A stretch of DNA of 64,000 nucleotides from Allocoprococcus comes. Its GTDB lineage: Bacteria; Bacillota; Clostridia; Lachnospirales; Lachnospiraceae. Position 1 is the stretch's first letter; each line of letters starts with the position of its first letter. Position numbers and translations under genes: made by a program. A model generated the notes under the pieces. It was not told where the DNA came from, did not search any database, and saw only the letters and a list, made by a program, of their open reading frames with translations. This document shows, piece after piece, positions 1-10,246 of this stretch. Location: contig NZ_JAAIMM010000005.1 in assembly GCF_013300725.1 (NCBI RefSeq), forward strand, positions 62,001 through 126,000. The letters run 5' to 3'.

Positions 1-1
1 C

Positions 2-772
2 AGGCTGATCGTTCTGGAAAATACCGGCTTCCTGAAAAACGCGACACCGGAGCTGGCAGAATATCTGAAGGAGATGCCGGAGACCACTTATATGATCTTT
101 GTGGAGTCAGAGCTGGATAAGAGAGGAAAGCTCTACAAAGCGATCAAGGAGAAAGGTCATATTGTAGAACTGAAGCGGCAGGATGAAAAGACACTGATCC
201 GCTGGATCCTTGGGATGGCGAAAAAGGAGAAACTTCAGATGTCGGAGGCAGCAGTGCGCTATCTGCTTGCAAAGACCGGCAATGACATGGAGAATCTCGG
301 GCAGGAGCTGGAAAAATTATTCTGTTACTGCATGAACCACACGGAGGTCACGGTAGCAGATATTGATGAGATCTGCACTACGCAGATCGGAAACCATATT
401 TTTGATATGGTAGACGCGGTTGCAGCAAAAGAGCAGAAAAAAGCGCTGGATTATTATTATGATCTTCTGACACTGAAGGAACCGCCGATGCGGATCCTGT
501 ATCTGCTGACCAGGCAGTTCCGTATTTTAATGGAAGTCAAAGAGATGGACCGTACTGGGATCCCGCCAAAAGAGATTGCCGCCAAGGTGGGGATCATGCC
601 ATTCCTGGTAGGAAAGTACCGGGCACAGGCGAAGGCATTTACCAGGAAAGAGCTGCGCGGGATCGTAGAAGCCGGCGTACAGACGGAAGAAGATGTAAAA
701 ACCGGAAAGATGGGAGATATCCTCTCGGTGGAACTCTTTCTGGTGCAGTACAGTAGCAAACGGGAAAAGTAA
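2..772 (+). CDS. holA: DNA polymerase III delta subunit, 5'-truncated
   Basis: Clamp-loader delta subunit, which opens the beta sliding clamp during DNA replication. The reading frame is open from base 2, upstream of the first ATG at 74, so the window begins inside the gene. The visible 257 residues cover the end of the ATPase-like domain (RLIVLENTGFL, then IFVESELDKRGKLYKAIKEK) and the helical collar domain (LAKTGNDMENLGQELEKL; LLTRQFRILMEVKEM), the usual HolA layout. lepA follows after 39 bp with its own ribosome binding site. Identification rests on family pattern recognition; confidence is high. Confidence 0.92.
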   Translation, partial: RLIVLENTGFLKNATPELAEYLKEMPETTYMIFVESELDKRGKLYKAIKEKGHIVELKRQDEKTLIRWILGMAKKEKLQMSEAAVRYLLAKTGNDMENLGQELEKLFCYCMNHTEVTVADIDEICTTQIGNHIFDMVDAVAAKEQKKALDYYYDLLTLKEPPMRILYLLTRQFRILMEVKEMDRTGIPPKEIAAKVGIMPFLVGKYRAQAKAFTRKELRGIVEAGVQTEEDVKTGKMGDILSVELFLVQYSSKREK

Positions 773-811
773 TCAGATATAGATAAGAAGGAAAAAGGAG
801 AGACTGAAAAC

Positions 812-2623
812 ATGCATATGGATCAGAAAAAGATTCGGAATTTTTGTATTATTGCACATATTGACCATGGAAAATCCACACTGGCGGACCGTATTATCGA
901 ACAGACAGGTCTTCTGACCAGCAGAGAGATGCAGGCACAGGTGCTGGATAACATGGATCTGGAAAGAGAACGTGGTATCACAATCAAATCACAGGCAGTC
1001 CGCACGGTTTATAAGGCAAAGGACGGAGAGGAATATATCTTTAACCTGATCGATACTCCGGGACACGTAGACTTTAACTATGAAGTGTCACGGAGCCTTG
1101 CAGCCTGTGATGGAGCGATTCTGGTCGTTGATGCGGCACAGGGCGTAGAAGCACAGACACTGGCAAATGTATATCTGGCACTGGATCATGATCTGGATGT
1201 CATGCCGGTTATCAACAAGATCGATCTTCCAAGCGCAGAGCCGCAGCGTGTGATCGAAGAGATTGAAGATGTGATCGGAATTGAAGCGCAGGATGCACCA
1301 CTGATCTCGGCAAAGACAGGGCTTAATGTAGATCAGGTTCTGGAACAGATCGTGACTAAGATCCCTTCTCCGACAGGAGATCCGGATGCACCGCTTCAGG
1401 CGCTGATTTTTGATTCCCTCTATGATCCGTATAAAGGCGTTATCGTATTCTGCCGTATCAAAGAAGGATGTATAACGAAAGGAATGCCGATTCGTATGAT
1501 GGCGACAGGTGCAACTGCTGATGTTGTGGAGGTTGGATATTTTGGTGCCGGACAGTTTATTCCTTGTGATGAACTTTCGGCAGGAATGGTTGGATATTTT
1601 ACGGCCAGCCTGAAAAATGTAAAGGACACCCGTGTGGGGGATACCGTAACAGGTGCGGAAAATCCATGTGCTGAGCCTCTTCCGGGATATAAAAAGGTCA
1701 ATCCGATGGTGTACTGCGGAATGTATCCGGCAGACAGCTCCAAATACCCGGATCTGAGAGATGCACTGGAAAAGCTGCAGCTCAACGATGCGGCACTTCA
1801 GTTTGAACCGGAGACCTCTCTTGCGCTGGGATTTGGTTTCCGCTGTGGTTTCCTTGGACTTTTGCATCTGGAGATCATTCAGGAGAGACTGGAAAGAGAA
1901 TATAATCTGGATCTGGTGACAACTGCGCCGGGCGTTATCTATAAGGTGCACAAGACCAACGGAGAAGTGATCGACCTGACCAATCCGTCTAATCTTCCGG
2001 ATCCGTCAGAAATTGATTTTATGGAAGAGCCGATGGTAAAAGCAGAGATTATGGTGACATCCGAATTTATCGGTGCGATCATGGATCTGTGTCAGGAAAG
2101 ACGTGGCGAATATCAGGGAATGGAATACATCGAAGAGACCAGAGCGGTATTGAAATACCACCTGCCTCTGAATGAGATCATCTATGATTTCTTTGATGCG
2201 CTCAAATCCAGATCCCGCGGTTATGCGTCTTTTGATTATGAAATGCTCGGCTATGTCAAATCCGATCTGGTCAAGCTGGATATCCTGATCAACAAAGAAG
2301 AAGTGGATGCCCTTTCCTTTATTGTATTTGCGGGAAGTGCTTATGAGAGAGGAAGAAAGATGTGTGAGAAGCTCAAAGAAGAGATTCCGAGACAGCTTTT
2401 TGAAATTCCGATCCAGGCAGCTGTCGGAAGCAAGATCATTGCCCGTGAGACAGTAAGAGCCATGCGCAAGGACGTACTTGCCAAGTGCTATGGCGGTGAT
2501 ATCAGCCGTAAGAAGAAGCTTCTGGAAAAGCAGAAGGAAGGAAAGAAGCGTATGCGCCAGGTTGGAAATGTAGAAATTCCACAGAAGGCATTTATGAGTG
2601 TATTAAAACTGGACGACAAATAG
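812..2623 (+). CDS. lepA: elongation factor 4 (LepA), ribosome back-translocation GTPase
   Basis: Translational GTPase that acts on the ribosome. The 603 aa match the normal LepA length. GTPase motifs are in order: AHIDHGKS (about residue 14), RGITI, DTPGH and NKID, followed by the LepA-specific C-terminal region ending [19 protein letters not shown]. Two ATGs lie close together (812 and 818); 812 is preferred because AAGGAG at 795-800 is 11 nt away. It follows holA and precedes hemW, the common lepA-hemW pairing of Firmicutes. A hairpin between lepA and hemW could partly terminate the transcript. Confidence 0.97.
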   Translation: MHMDQKKIRNFCIIAHIDHGKSTLADRIIEQTGLLTSREMQAQVLDNMDLERERGITIKSQAVRTVYKAKDGEEYIFNLIDTPGHVDFNYEVSRSLAACDGAILVVDAAQGVEAQTLANVYLALDHDLDVMPVINKIDLPSAEPQRVIEEIEDVIGIEAQDAPLISAKTGLNVDQVLEQIVTKIPSPTGDPDAPLQALIFDSLYDPYKGVIVFCRIKEGCITKGMPIRMMATGATADVVEVGYFGAGQFIPCDELSAGMVGYFTASLKNVKDTRVGDTVTGAENPCAEPLPGYKKVNPMVYCGMYPADSSKYPDLRDALEKLQLNDAALQFEPETSLALGFGFRCGFLGLLHLEIIQERLEREYNLDLVTTAPGVIYKVHKTNGEVIDLTNPSNLPDPSEIDFMEEPMVKAEIMVTSEFIGAIMDLCQERRGEYQGMEYIEETRAVLKYHLPLNEIIYDFFDALKSRSRGYASFDYEMLGYVKSDLVKLDILINKEEVDALSFIVFAGSAYERGRKMCEKLKEEIPRQLFEIPIQAAVGSKIIARETVRAMRKDVLAKCYGGDISRKKKLLEKQKEGKKRMRQVGNVEIPQKAFMSVLKLDDK

Positions 2624-2638
2624 ACAGAGAAAAGATAC

Positions 2639-2681
2639 AAAAAGGCAGGAGCGGTTTCCGAGGGAAAGGTTCCTGCCTTTT
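2639..2681 (+). terminator. stem-loop between lepA and hemW
   Basis: AAAAGGCAGGA pairs with TCCTGCCTTTT around a loop of about 20 nt. The right arm supplies only four Ts, so this is a weak or partial intrinsic terminator, or an mRNA-stabilising hairpin. Confidence 0.5.
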
Positions 2682-2703
2682 GCACAGAAAAGGAGAAAAG
2701 CAG

Positions 2704-3885
2704 ATGCAGCCTTTAGAACTATATATTCATATTCCGTTTTGTGTGAAAAAATGTGCATATTGTGATTTCCTTTCCGGTCCGACCGGAGAAAAGGAAAAAG
2801 AGGAATATGTGAAAATGCTGGTCGATGAGATCAGAAACTGTCCGGATGCAGTGCAGGATTACAGGGTGGTTTCCATTTTTTTCGGAGGTGGAACCCCGTC
2901 TCTTCTTACCGGTGAGCAGATCGGGCGGCTGATGGATACGGTCAGGGAAATATTTACGCTGGATGAGGATGCAGAGATCACTATGGAAATGAATCCGGGA
3001 ACGGTAACGGAAGAAAAACTGCGAAGGTACAGACAGGCAGGGGTGAACCGCCTGAGTATCGGTCTGCAGTCGGTCAATGATGAGGAACTTCGTCTGCTTG
3101 GAAGAATCCATACTTATGAAGAATTTCTGGAAGCATATCATCTGGCGAGAGCCAATGGTTTTTCAAATATCAATGTAGACCTGATCTCGGCAATTCCGGG
3201 GCAGACGGTGGAAAGCTGGAGGCGTACACTGGAGCAGGTAATGGCACTTTCTCCGGAGCATATTTCTGCGTATAGTCTGATCCTGGAAGAGGGAACACCT
3301 TTCTATAAAAAATATGTAGAAGACGAGGCGAAAGAAGGACCAAAGCTTCCGGATGAGGATGCGGAGCGTCAGATGTACTGGGATACGGAAACGCTGATGG
3401 AGAAGAACGGTTATCACCGTTACGAGATTTCCAATTATGCTAAGGAGGGATATGCCTGCCGGCACAACCTGGGATATTGGGAGAGAATTCCGTATCTGGG
3501 ATTTGGAATTGGTGCGGCATCTCTGGTTCCCGGGGAGCTGATTGGAAAATGCAGGAAGCTGGAAGGAAAAATGGGTCGCTACACGAATCCGGATCAGTTA
3601 AGGGAGTATGCACATTCTTACCGGAACAAATTTCAGGCAGAGCTTCTGACAGAAACTGAGGAGATGGAGGAATTTATGTTTCTTGGACTGCGGAAAATGG
3701 ACGGAATCTCAAAAAAAGAATTTTCAGAGTATTTTGGGAAAAGTCTGGAGGACATTTACGGTGAAGCAATCTGCAAACTGGAAAGCTTAAAGCTTCTTGA
3801 GCAAGATGATGACAGAGTATGGCTTACAAAACGGGGGATCGATGTCAGCAACAGTGTGTTTGTAGAGTTTCTGCTGGAAGGGTAA
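2704..3885 (+). CDS. hemW: HemW-type radical SAM heme chaperone (HemN-like)
   Basis: Radical SAM protein of the HemN/HemW family. The motif IHIPFCVKKCAYCDF holds the Cys-x3-Cys-x2-Cys that binds the 4Fe-4S cluster, near residue 10-20, followed by FFGGGTPSLL and the C-terminal HemN domain (EEFMFLGLRKMDGI). At 393 aa, and without the N-terminal extension of true coproporphyrinogen oxidase HemN, it fits HemW, a heme chaperone. ATG 2704 is preferred over an in-frame ATG at 2680 because AGGAG lies just upstream. It lies directly behind lepA. Confidence 0.9.
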   Translation: MQPLELYIHIPFCVKKCAYCDFLSGPTGEKEKEEYVKMLVDEIRNCPDAVQDYRVVSIFFGGGTPSLLTGEQIGRLMDTVREIFTLDEDAEITMEMNPGTVTEEKLRRYRQAGVNRLSIGLQSVNDEELRLLGRIHTYEEFLEAYHLARANGFSNINVDLISAIPGQTVESWRRTLEQVMALSPEHISAYSLILEEGTPFYKKYVEDEAKEGPKLPDEDAERQMYWDTETLMEKNGYHRYEISNYAKEGYACRHNLGYWERIPYLGFGIGAASLVPGELIGKCRKLEGKMGRYTNPDQLREYAHSYRNKFQAELLTETEEMEEFMFLGLRKMDGISKKEFSEYFGKSLEDIYGEAICKLESLKLLEQDDDRVWLTKRGIDVSNSVFVEFLLEG

Positions 3886-3917
3886 AATTTGGAAAATCAG
3901 AAAAATATAAAGTATAC

Positions 3918-3946
3918 TTGACAAATAGGTTTTATAGGCATATAAT
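3918..3946 (+). promoter_or_regulatory. cysK promoter
   Basis: A consensus sigma-A promoter: TTGACA (3918-3923), a 17-bp spacer, TATAAT (3941-3946). The ATG of cysK is 55 bp downstream. The spacer contains the left half of the inverted repeat described separately. Confidence 0.9.
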
Positions 3947-3968
3947 GACATCATCAAGTAAAACCTAT
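3925..3968. promoter_or_regulatory. inverted repeat overlapping the cysK promoter; candidate Rrf2/CymR operator
   Basis: ATAGGTTTTA (3925-3934, inside the -35/-10 spacer) is an exact reverse complement of TAAAACCTAT (3959-3968, just past the start-site region), with 24 bp between. Its position would let a bound repressor block RNA polymerase. The neighbouring Rrf2 gene is the obvious candidate regulator; this is inference from position. Confidence 0.6.
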
Positions 3969-4000
3969 CGAAATAGTAGGAAAAGAAAGGAGAACTTACG

Positions 4001-4933
4001 ATGTCAAAAATTTATAATGGTGCTTTAGAACTTGTTGGAAATACTCCTCTTGTAGAGGTGAAAAATATTGAAGAAGAATTAGGATTAGAGGCAAGGATCC
4101 TTGTGAAACTGGAATACTTTAACCCGGCCGGAAGTGTAAAAGACAGAATTGCCAAAGCAATGATTGAGGATGCTGAGGAAAAAGGATTATTAAAAGAAGG
4201 TTCTGTTATCATTGAGCCTACTTCGGGAAATACGGGAATCGGTCTTGCATCGATTGCAGCAGTCAAAGGATACCGTATCATTCTTACTATGCCGGAGACA
4301 ATGAGTGTAGAAAGAAGAAACATCCTGAAAGCATACGGAGCAGAGATTGTTCTGACAGAAGGTGCAAAAGGAATGAAGGGTGCAATTGAAAAAGCAGAGG
4401 AACTTGCAAAAGAGATCCCGGGTAGCTATATTCCTGGACAGTTTGTTAACCCGGCTAACCCAGAAGTACACAGAAAGACGACCGGACCAGAGATCTGGAA
4501 GGACACAGACGGAGAAGTAGATCTGTTTATCGCAGGTGTTGGTACAGGTGGAACACTGACCGGTGTCGGTGAATATCTGAAATCCCAGAATCCGGATGTG
4601 AAGATCATTGCACTGGAGCCTGCAAGCTCACCGGTACTTTCTACAGGAAAAGGTGGTCCTCACAAGATTCAGGGAATCGGAGCAGGATTTGTACCGGATG
4701 TACTCAACACAACTGTATATGATGAAATATTTACTGTAGAAAATGATGACGCTTTTGCAACAGGAAAGCTGCTTGCAAAGAAAGAAGGAATCCTGGTAGG
4801 AATTTCTTCGGGAGCTGCACTTTACGGAGCGATCGAACTTGCAAAACGTCCGGAAAATAAAGGAAAGACGATTGTGGCACTGCTTCCGGATACCGGAGAC
4901 AGATATTACTCCACACCGCTCTTCACGGAGTAG
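4001..4933 (+). CDS. cysK: cysteine synthase A (O-acetylserine sulfhydrylase)
   Basis: PLP enzyme that forms cysteine from O-acetylserine and sulfide. Its 310 aa are typical of CysK. The PLP lysine sits in [11 protein letters not shown] (near residue 45), the substrate loop is TSGNTG, and the phosphate-binding glycines are [11 protein letters not shown] strong AAAGGAG site precedes ATG 4001. The stop is 3 bp before the Rrf2 regulator, so the two form an operon. O-acetylserine would come from CysE, encoded at 29.9 kb. Confidence 0.97.
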   Translation: MSKIYNGALELVGNTPLVEVKNIEEELGLEARILVKLEYFNPAGSVKDRIAKAMIEDAEEKGLLKEGSVIIEPTSGNTGIGLASIAAVKGYRIILTMPETMSVERRNILKAYGAEIVLTEGAKGMKGAIEKAEELAKEIPGSYIPGQFVNPANPEVHRKTTGPEIWKDTDGEVDLFIAGVGTGGTLTGVGEYLKSQNPDVKIIALEPASSPVLSTGKGGPHKIQGIGAGFVPDVLNTTVYDEIFTVENDDAFATGKLLAKKEGILVGISSGAALYGAIELAKRPENKGKTIVALLPDTGDRYYSTPLFTE

Positions 4934-4936
4934 AAT

Positions 4937-5383
4937 ATGAATTTTTCAAAGAAAAGCAGATACGGACTTCGGGCACTGATCGACCTGTCCGTATACTCGA
5001 AAGAATCCCATGTTGCACTTGCAGCAATCGCAGAGCGTAACAGTATTTCACCGCAGTATCTGGAACAGGTATTTGCGGCACTCAGAAAAGCCGGAATCAT
5101 CAAAAGCGTGAAAGGACCGCAGGGGGGATACCTTTTGGCGAAGCCTGCCACAAAAATTTCGGTTGCGGAAATTTTACGTGCGCTGGAAGGTGATTATCTC
5201 ATCGAAGAAGAGGATGTAGAAGACGCCGAGAACGGAAGAGCTGCAGCCCAGGCGGTACAGAGTGAAGTCATCGAACGTCTGAACAGAGGACTTCAGGATA
5301 TCCTTGAGAATCTGTTTCTCTCTGATCTCGAACAAAAATATCAGGAATACAGTGAATACAGTCAGGATATGTACTATATATAA
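4937..5383 (+). CDS. Rrf2-family transcriptional regulator, CymR-like
   Basis: 148-aa winged-helix regulator of the Rrf2 family: KSRYGLRALIDL at the N-terminus, recognition region SPQYLEQVFAALRKAGI, wing GPQGGYLLAKP. It contains no cysteine at all, so it cannot ligate an Fe-S cluster as IscR does; this matches CymR, which in Bacillus senses cysteine status through a complex with CysK. The gene starts 3 bp after cysK. Inferred role: cysteine-responsive repressor of this operon and possibly of others. A strong terminator follows. Confidence 0.85.
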   Translation: MNFSKKSRYGLRALIDLSVYSKESHVALAAIAERNSISPQYLEQVFAALRKAGIIKSVKGPQGGYLLAKPATKISVAEILRALEGDYLIEEEDVEDAENGRAAAQAVQSEVIERLNRGLQDILENLFLSDLEQKYQEYSEYSQDMYYI

Positions 5384-5390
5384 TAGAAGA

Positions 5391-5433
5391 AATGCACACC
5401 ATCAGACCGGGAGGCTGGGGTGTGTATTTTTTT
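5391..5433 (+). terminator. terminator of cysK-rrf2
   Basis: AATGCACACC pairs with GGTGTGTATT (one G-T wobble) and is followed by a run of seven Ts. Typical intrinsic terminator, a few bases after the regulator stop codon. Confidence 0.85.
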
Positions 5434-5444
5434 GTTTGACGGTC

Positions 5445-5661
5445 GGGTGGGGAGTTTGGGAGGAAGGGAGCAGGCGGCTCAGGCAGAAAAGAAGGGATTC
5501 CGATTCAATCGGCAAACCATTCCGATGAGCCTCCGAAAGCAATCATTGTGTCAGCAATGGCTTCCACAATGATTTGAGTCTCATCTACATTGCCTCAAAT
5601 GAATTGGAATCCCTTCTTTTCTGCCTGGTCGCCCGCCCCTTCCTCCCAACCCCCCCCACCC
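5445..5661. repeat. long hairpin element, copy A
   Basis: A self-complementary intergenic element. The inner arm of 21 bp (5481-5501 with 5606-5626) is perfect; pairing continues outward with mismatches to 5445/5661 (GGGTGGGG with CCCCACCC). The core reads AAACCATTCCGATGAGCC, then stem ATCATTGTG with CACAATGAT around the loop TCAGCAATGGCTTC, then GAGTCTCATC. It lies just after the cysK-rrf2 terminator. The core matches copies B-E; the outer arms do not. Open reading frames across it look accidental, as they lack a ribosome binding site and follow the palindrome. Confidence 0.85.
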
Positions 5662-5763
5662 TCTTCCCAGAAGACGGAAAACATACAGATGGGACGCCCC
5701 AGTCTGATGATGTGCGGAAAAAAACCAGTTGCTCCAGCCACTTGGAGGTTAAGTGGGAGAGGA

Positions 5764-5908
5764 GCAGTCCCGGAAAGTAAAAAAATATATCATCTTCAAA
5801 ACAACCTAATCCCCAAATTCGAGGGAAAAAACAGCGCAGCCCCGGAAAGTAAAAAATATATCATCTTCAAACAGCCAGCTCCAAAGTTTGCGGACGAAAA
5901 TGGCGCAG
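5764..5908. repeat. two-unit tandem repeat of about 72 bp
   Basis: Unit 1 starts GCAGTCCCGGAAAGTAAAA at 5764; unit 2 starts GCAGCCCCGGAAAGTAAAA at 5836. Both continue with AATATATCATCTTCAAA and diverge in the second half. A third GCAGCC at 5905 marks the end of unit 2 (69 bp). The repeat lies between hairpin copies A and B. The rest of 5662-6019 shows no gene I can support. Confidence 0.7.
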
Positions 5909-6019
5909 CCATTAAGTCCCGCCCCACGCAATACAGTATTGTTAAAGAAGCAAGTAAATCCTTTATAGTATGTTCCGTAAGCACCCAAATCAAGTCGATT
6001 TTTAGAGGTTTGAGTGAGG

Positions 6020-6177
6020 TTCCACCCGGATATGCTGTCGGATTCCAATTCATTTGAGGCAATGGAGATGAGACTCAGAACATTATGGAAGCCTTTGCTG
6101 ACATAATGTTCGCTTTCAGAGGCTCATCGGAATGGTTTGCCGATTGAATTGGAATCCGACAGCATATCCGGGTGGAA
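6020..6177. repeat. long hairpin element, copy B (inverted orientation)
   Basis: A perfect 33-bp inverted repeat (6020-6052 with 6145-6177) encloses the conserved core, here on the minus strand. The inner stem reads AACATTATG with CATAATGTT around TCAGCAAAGGCTTC. Weaker pairing (GAGGT with ACCTC) extends a little outside. The 37 bp next to the core are almost identical to copy A, while the outer arm (CACCCGGATATGCTGTC) is not. The element ends 34 bp before the hrcA -35 box. Confidence 0.85.
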
Positions 6178-6211
6178 TCGGACCTCAAAAATAAAAAAAT
6201 CATAAACCCTG

Positions 6212-6240
6212 TTGACAAAGTGAATGGTAAGTGGTACATT
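6212..6240 (+). promoter_or_regulatory. promoter of the hrcA operon
   Basis: TTGACA (6212-6217), 17-bp spacer, TACATT (6235-6240) with a TG extended -10 dinucleotide. It sits immediately upstream of the CIRCE operator. Confidence 0.75.
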
Positions 6241-6257
6241 TATAAGCGTAGAAAATG

Positions 6258-6284
6258 TTAGCACTCAGATATAATGAGTGCTAA
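6258..6284. promoter_or_regulatory. CIRCE operator (HrcA binding site)
   Basis: TTAGCACTC, nine bases, GAGTGCTAA: an exact match to the CIRCE consensus, 21 bp before the hrcA start. HrcA binding here represses the operon until heat shock titrates GroEL. Confidence 0.97.
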
Positions 6285-6305
6285 TAACAAAAAAGGAGGT
6301 AGCAT

Positions 6306-7367
6306 ATGGAAGCCATACAGGAACTTAGTGAGCGGAAGACGAAGATCTTACATGCGATCATTAAGAACTATCTTGAGACCGGAGAGCCTGTGGGATCCAG
6401 AACGATTTCCAAGTATACAGATCTGAATTTAAGTTCGGCAACGATCCGGAATGAGATGGCAGATCTCGAAGAGCTTGGTTATATCATGCAGCCTCACACA
6501 TCAGCAGGAAGGATTCCGTCGGATAAAGGTTACAGATGGTATGTAGATATGCTGATGAGCCAGAAGGAACAGGAGATTACCGAGATCAAAGGTCAGATGC
6601 TTGAGAAGGCTGACAAGATGGAAGAACTTCTGAAGCAGGTTGCAAAGGTTCTTGCGAACAACACGAATTATGCGACGATGATTTCGACTCCGACTTACAA
6701 CGGGAACAAATTAAAATTTATCCAGCTTTCACAGGTTGATGACCATCAGCTGATCGTTGTGATCGTGATGGAAGGCAACATTGTAAAGAACCAGATCGTG
6801 ACACTGGATGAACCGCTCAGCAATGAAGCACTATTGAAGCTGAATATGCTTCTGAATACTTCGCTGAACGGAACTTCACTAGAGCAGATCAATCTGGGAG
6901 TGATCGCAAGACTGAAAGAACAGGCAGGGATTCACAGTGGTGTGATGAGCAGTGTCATGGATGCAGTAGCGAATGTGATCCAGCTGGATGACGACATGGA
7001 GATTTACACCAGTGGCGCGACGAATATTTTCAAGTATCCGGAGCTTAGTGATAAGCAGAGCGCACAGGAGATCATCAGTGCTTTTGAAGAAAAGCAGCAG
7101 CTTGCCGCCCTGGTTACAAAGTCAATGGCAAGCGGCGGTGAAGACAGAGACATCCAGGTATACATCGGAGATGAATCGAATGTGGAGAACATGAAAGACT
7201 GCAGCGTAGTCACGGCAACATATGAGCTGGGCGAGGGCATGCAGGGAACTATCGGAATCATCGGACCGAAGCGAATGGATTATGAACATGTCATGAAGAC
7301 GCTTAAGACACTGATGGCAGAGCTGGATGACATATTCCACAGGGATGAGCCGAAAAAGCTCGAATAA
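6306..7367 (+). CDS. hrcA: heat-inducible transcription repressor HrcA
   Basis: 353-aa repressor of class I heat-shock genes. The N-terminal winged helix has SERKTKILHAIIKNYLETGEPVGSR-type residues and the recognition segment SSATIRNEMADLEELGY, followed by the GAF-like and dimerisation regions ending GPKRMDYEHVMKTL. An AAAGGAGG site precedes ATG 6306. First gene of hrcA-grpE-dnaK-dnaJ and presumably self-repressed through the CIRCE site just upstream. Confidence 0.97.
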   Translation: MEAIQELSERKTKILHAIIKNYLETGEPVGSRTISKYTDLNLSSATIRNEMADLEELGYIMQPHTSAGRIPSDKGYRWYVDMLMSQKEQEITEIKGQMLEKADKMEELLKQVAKVLANNTNYATMISTPTYNGNKLKFIQLSQVDDHQLIVVIVMEGNIVKNQIVTLDEPLSNEALLKLNMLLNTSLNGTSLEQINLGVIARLKEQAGIHSGVMSSVMDAVANVIQLDDDMEIYTSGATNIFKYPELSDKQSAQEIISAFEEKQQLAALVTKSMASGGEDRDIQVYIGDESNVENMKDCSVVTATYELGEGMQGTIGIIGPKRMDYEHVMKTLKTLMAELDDIFHRDEPKKLE

Positions 7368-7391
7368 GAAGTAAGAAAGGTGGAAGAACCA

Positions 7392-8051
7392 TTGGATAAA
7401 AAGATGAGCAATGAAGAAATGGTAAAAGAAGCAGTGGAAGAAGCAAAGAAAGCTGCGGAGGCAGAAGCCAAAGAGCAGGAGGCAAAAGGGCAGGAACCGG
7501 AAGACGCGGAAGAAACCGAAGCAACAGAGGAAGAAGCTGCCGGTAAAGAGACGAATTCCGAAGATGCTGAAGAGCCAAAGAAAAAGAAGCTGTTTGAAAA
7601 GAAGAATAAAAAAGATAAAAAGGATGAGCAGATCGCAGATCTGACAGACAAACTTACCAGACACATGGCTGAGTTCGATAATTACAGAAAGCGTACTGAA
7701 AAAGAAAAGTCAGCGATGTATGAGATTGGAGCCAAAGATGTCGTAGAGAAAATCCTTCCGATTGTAGACAACTTTGAACGCGGACTTCAGTCCGTACCGG
7801 AAGATAAGAAAGACGATCCGTTCGTAGATGGAATGGATAAGATCTATAAACAAATGATGAGCACACTGGAAGGAATCGGAGTAAAACCGATCGAAGCAGT
7901 TGGTCAGGAATTCGATCCGAATTTCCACAATGCAGTGATGCATGTAGAGGATGAAGAACTTGGTGAAAATGTAGTAGCCGAGGAATTCCAGAAAGGATAT
8001 ATGTACCGTGACTCAGTCGTAAGACACAGCATGGTAAAGGTAGCAAACTAA
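7392..8051 (+). CDS. grpE: nucleotide exchange factor GrpE
   Basis: Nucleotide exchange factor for DnaK. The N-terminal third is highly acidic and Lys/Glu-rich (EEAKKAAEAEAKEQEAKG), as is common in clostridial GrpE. The conserved core follows: AEFDNYRKRTEKEK, long coiled coil, then the beta domain with EFDPNFHNAVMH and GYMYRDSVVRHSMVKV. Start choice: GTG 7380 overlaps the Shine-Dalgarno-like AAAGGTGG, so TTG 7392, about 8 nt downstream, is more likely; ATG 7404 is another option. It lies 24 bp after hrcA. Confidence 0.93.
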   Translation: MDKKMSNEEMVKEAVEEAKKAAEAEAKEQEAKGQEPEDAEETEATEEEAAGKETNSEDAEEPKKKKLFEKKNKKDKKDEQIADLTDKLTRHMAEFDNYRKRTEKEKSAMYEIGAKDVVEKILPIVDNFERGLQSVPEDKKDDPFVDGMDKIYKQMMSTLEGIGVKPIEAVGQEFDPNFHNAVMHVEDEELGENVVAEEFQKGYMYRDSVVRHSMVKVAN

Positions 8052-8124
8052 GATATACCGTGTACCGTATTTCCGATACACTTTATATAAATAACAAAGC
8101 AAAATACAATTTTTATAATATTAA

Positions 8125-10014
<1,890 letters not shown>

Positions 10015-10035
10015 TCCGTAAGATAAGATGAGAGA

Positions 10036-10205
10036 CTGCAAGGCGGCACTATACCGTCTTGCAGATTTCCTGTGTCATAAATGAAAGATACTTATTATGA
10101 CATACTTATTATGACATAAAAAGCCTCCGGTCAGGTGAACAGCATATGCAAAGAAGATGCTGCGGAGAGCCGACGCGGGCGTGAGAATGTGCCAGGGTAC
10201 ATTCT
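10036..10205 (+). other. hairpin-rich dnaK-dnaJ spacer
   Basis: The 232-bp spacer holds three stem-loops: CTGCAAGGCGG with CCGTCTTGCAG (10036-10064), CTCCG plus CAGCAT with ATGCTG plus CGGAG (10125-10167), and AGAATGT with ACATTCT (10184-10205). A 14-bp unit TACTTATTATGACA is repeated in tandem at 10089-10116. None has a proper T-run, so partial termination, processing or transcript stability is more likely than full termination. Confidence 0.6.
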
Positions 10206-10246
10206 GTATTAAAATACTTTGAGAAATATCTAAGTGAGGTAGGATT

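Noticed and set aside
1088-1951. 287-codon minus-strand frame inside lepA
   Set aside because: It opposes a certain gene, and its composition (Cys, His, Arg, Ile) is that of antisense translation.
5391-5661. Hairpin A as the terminator of cysK-rrf2
   Set aside because: A normal terminator with a T-run already ends at 5433; the element has no T-run and its relatives are in many contexts and both orientations.
5590-6057. 155-codon open frame across the spacer before hrcA
   Set aside because: It runs through hairpins A and B and the tandem repeat, lacks a ribosome binding site, and minus-strand frames of similar length exist because the region is palindromic.
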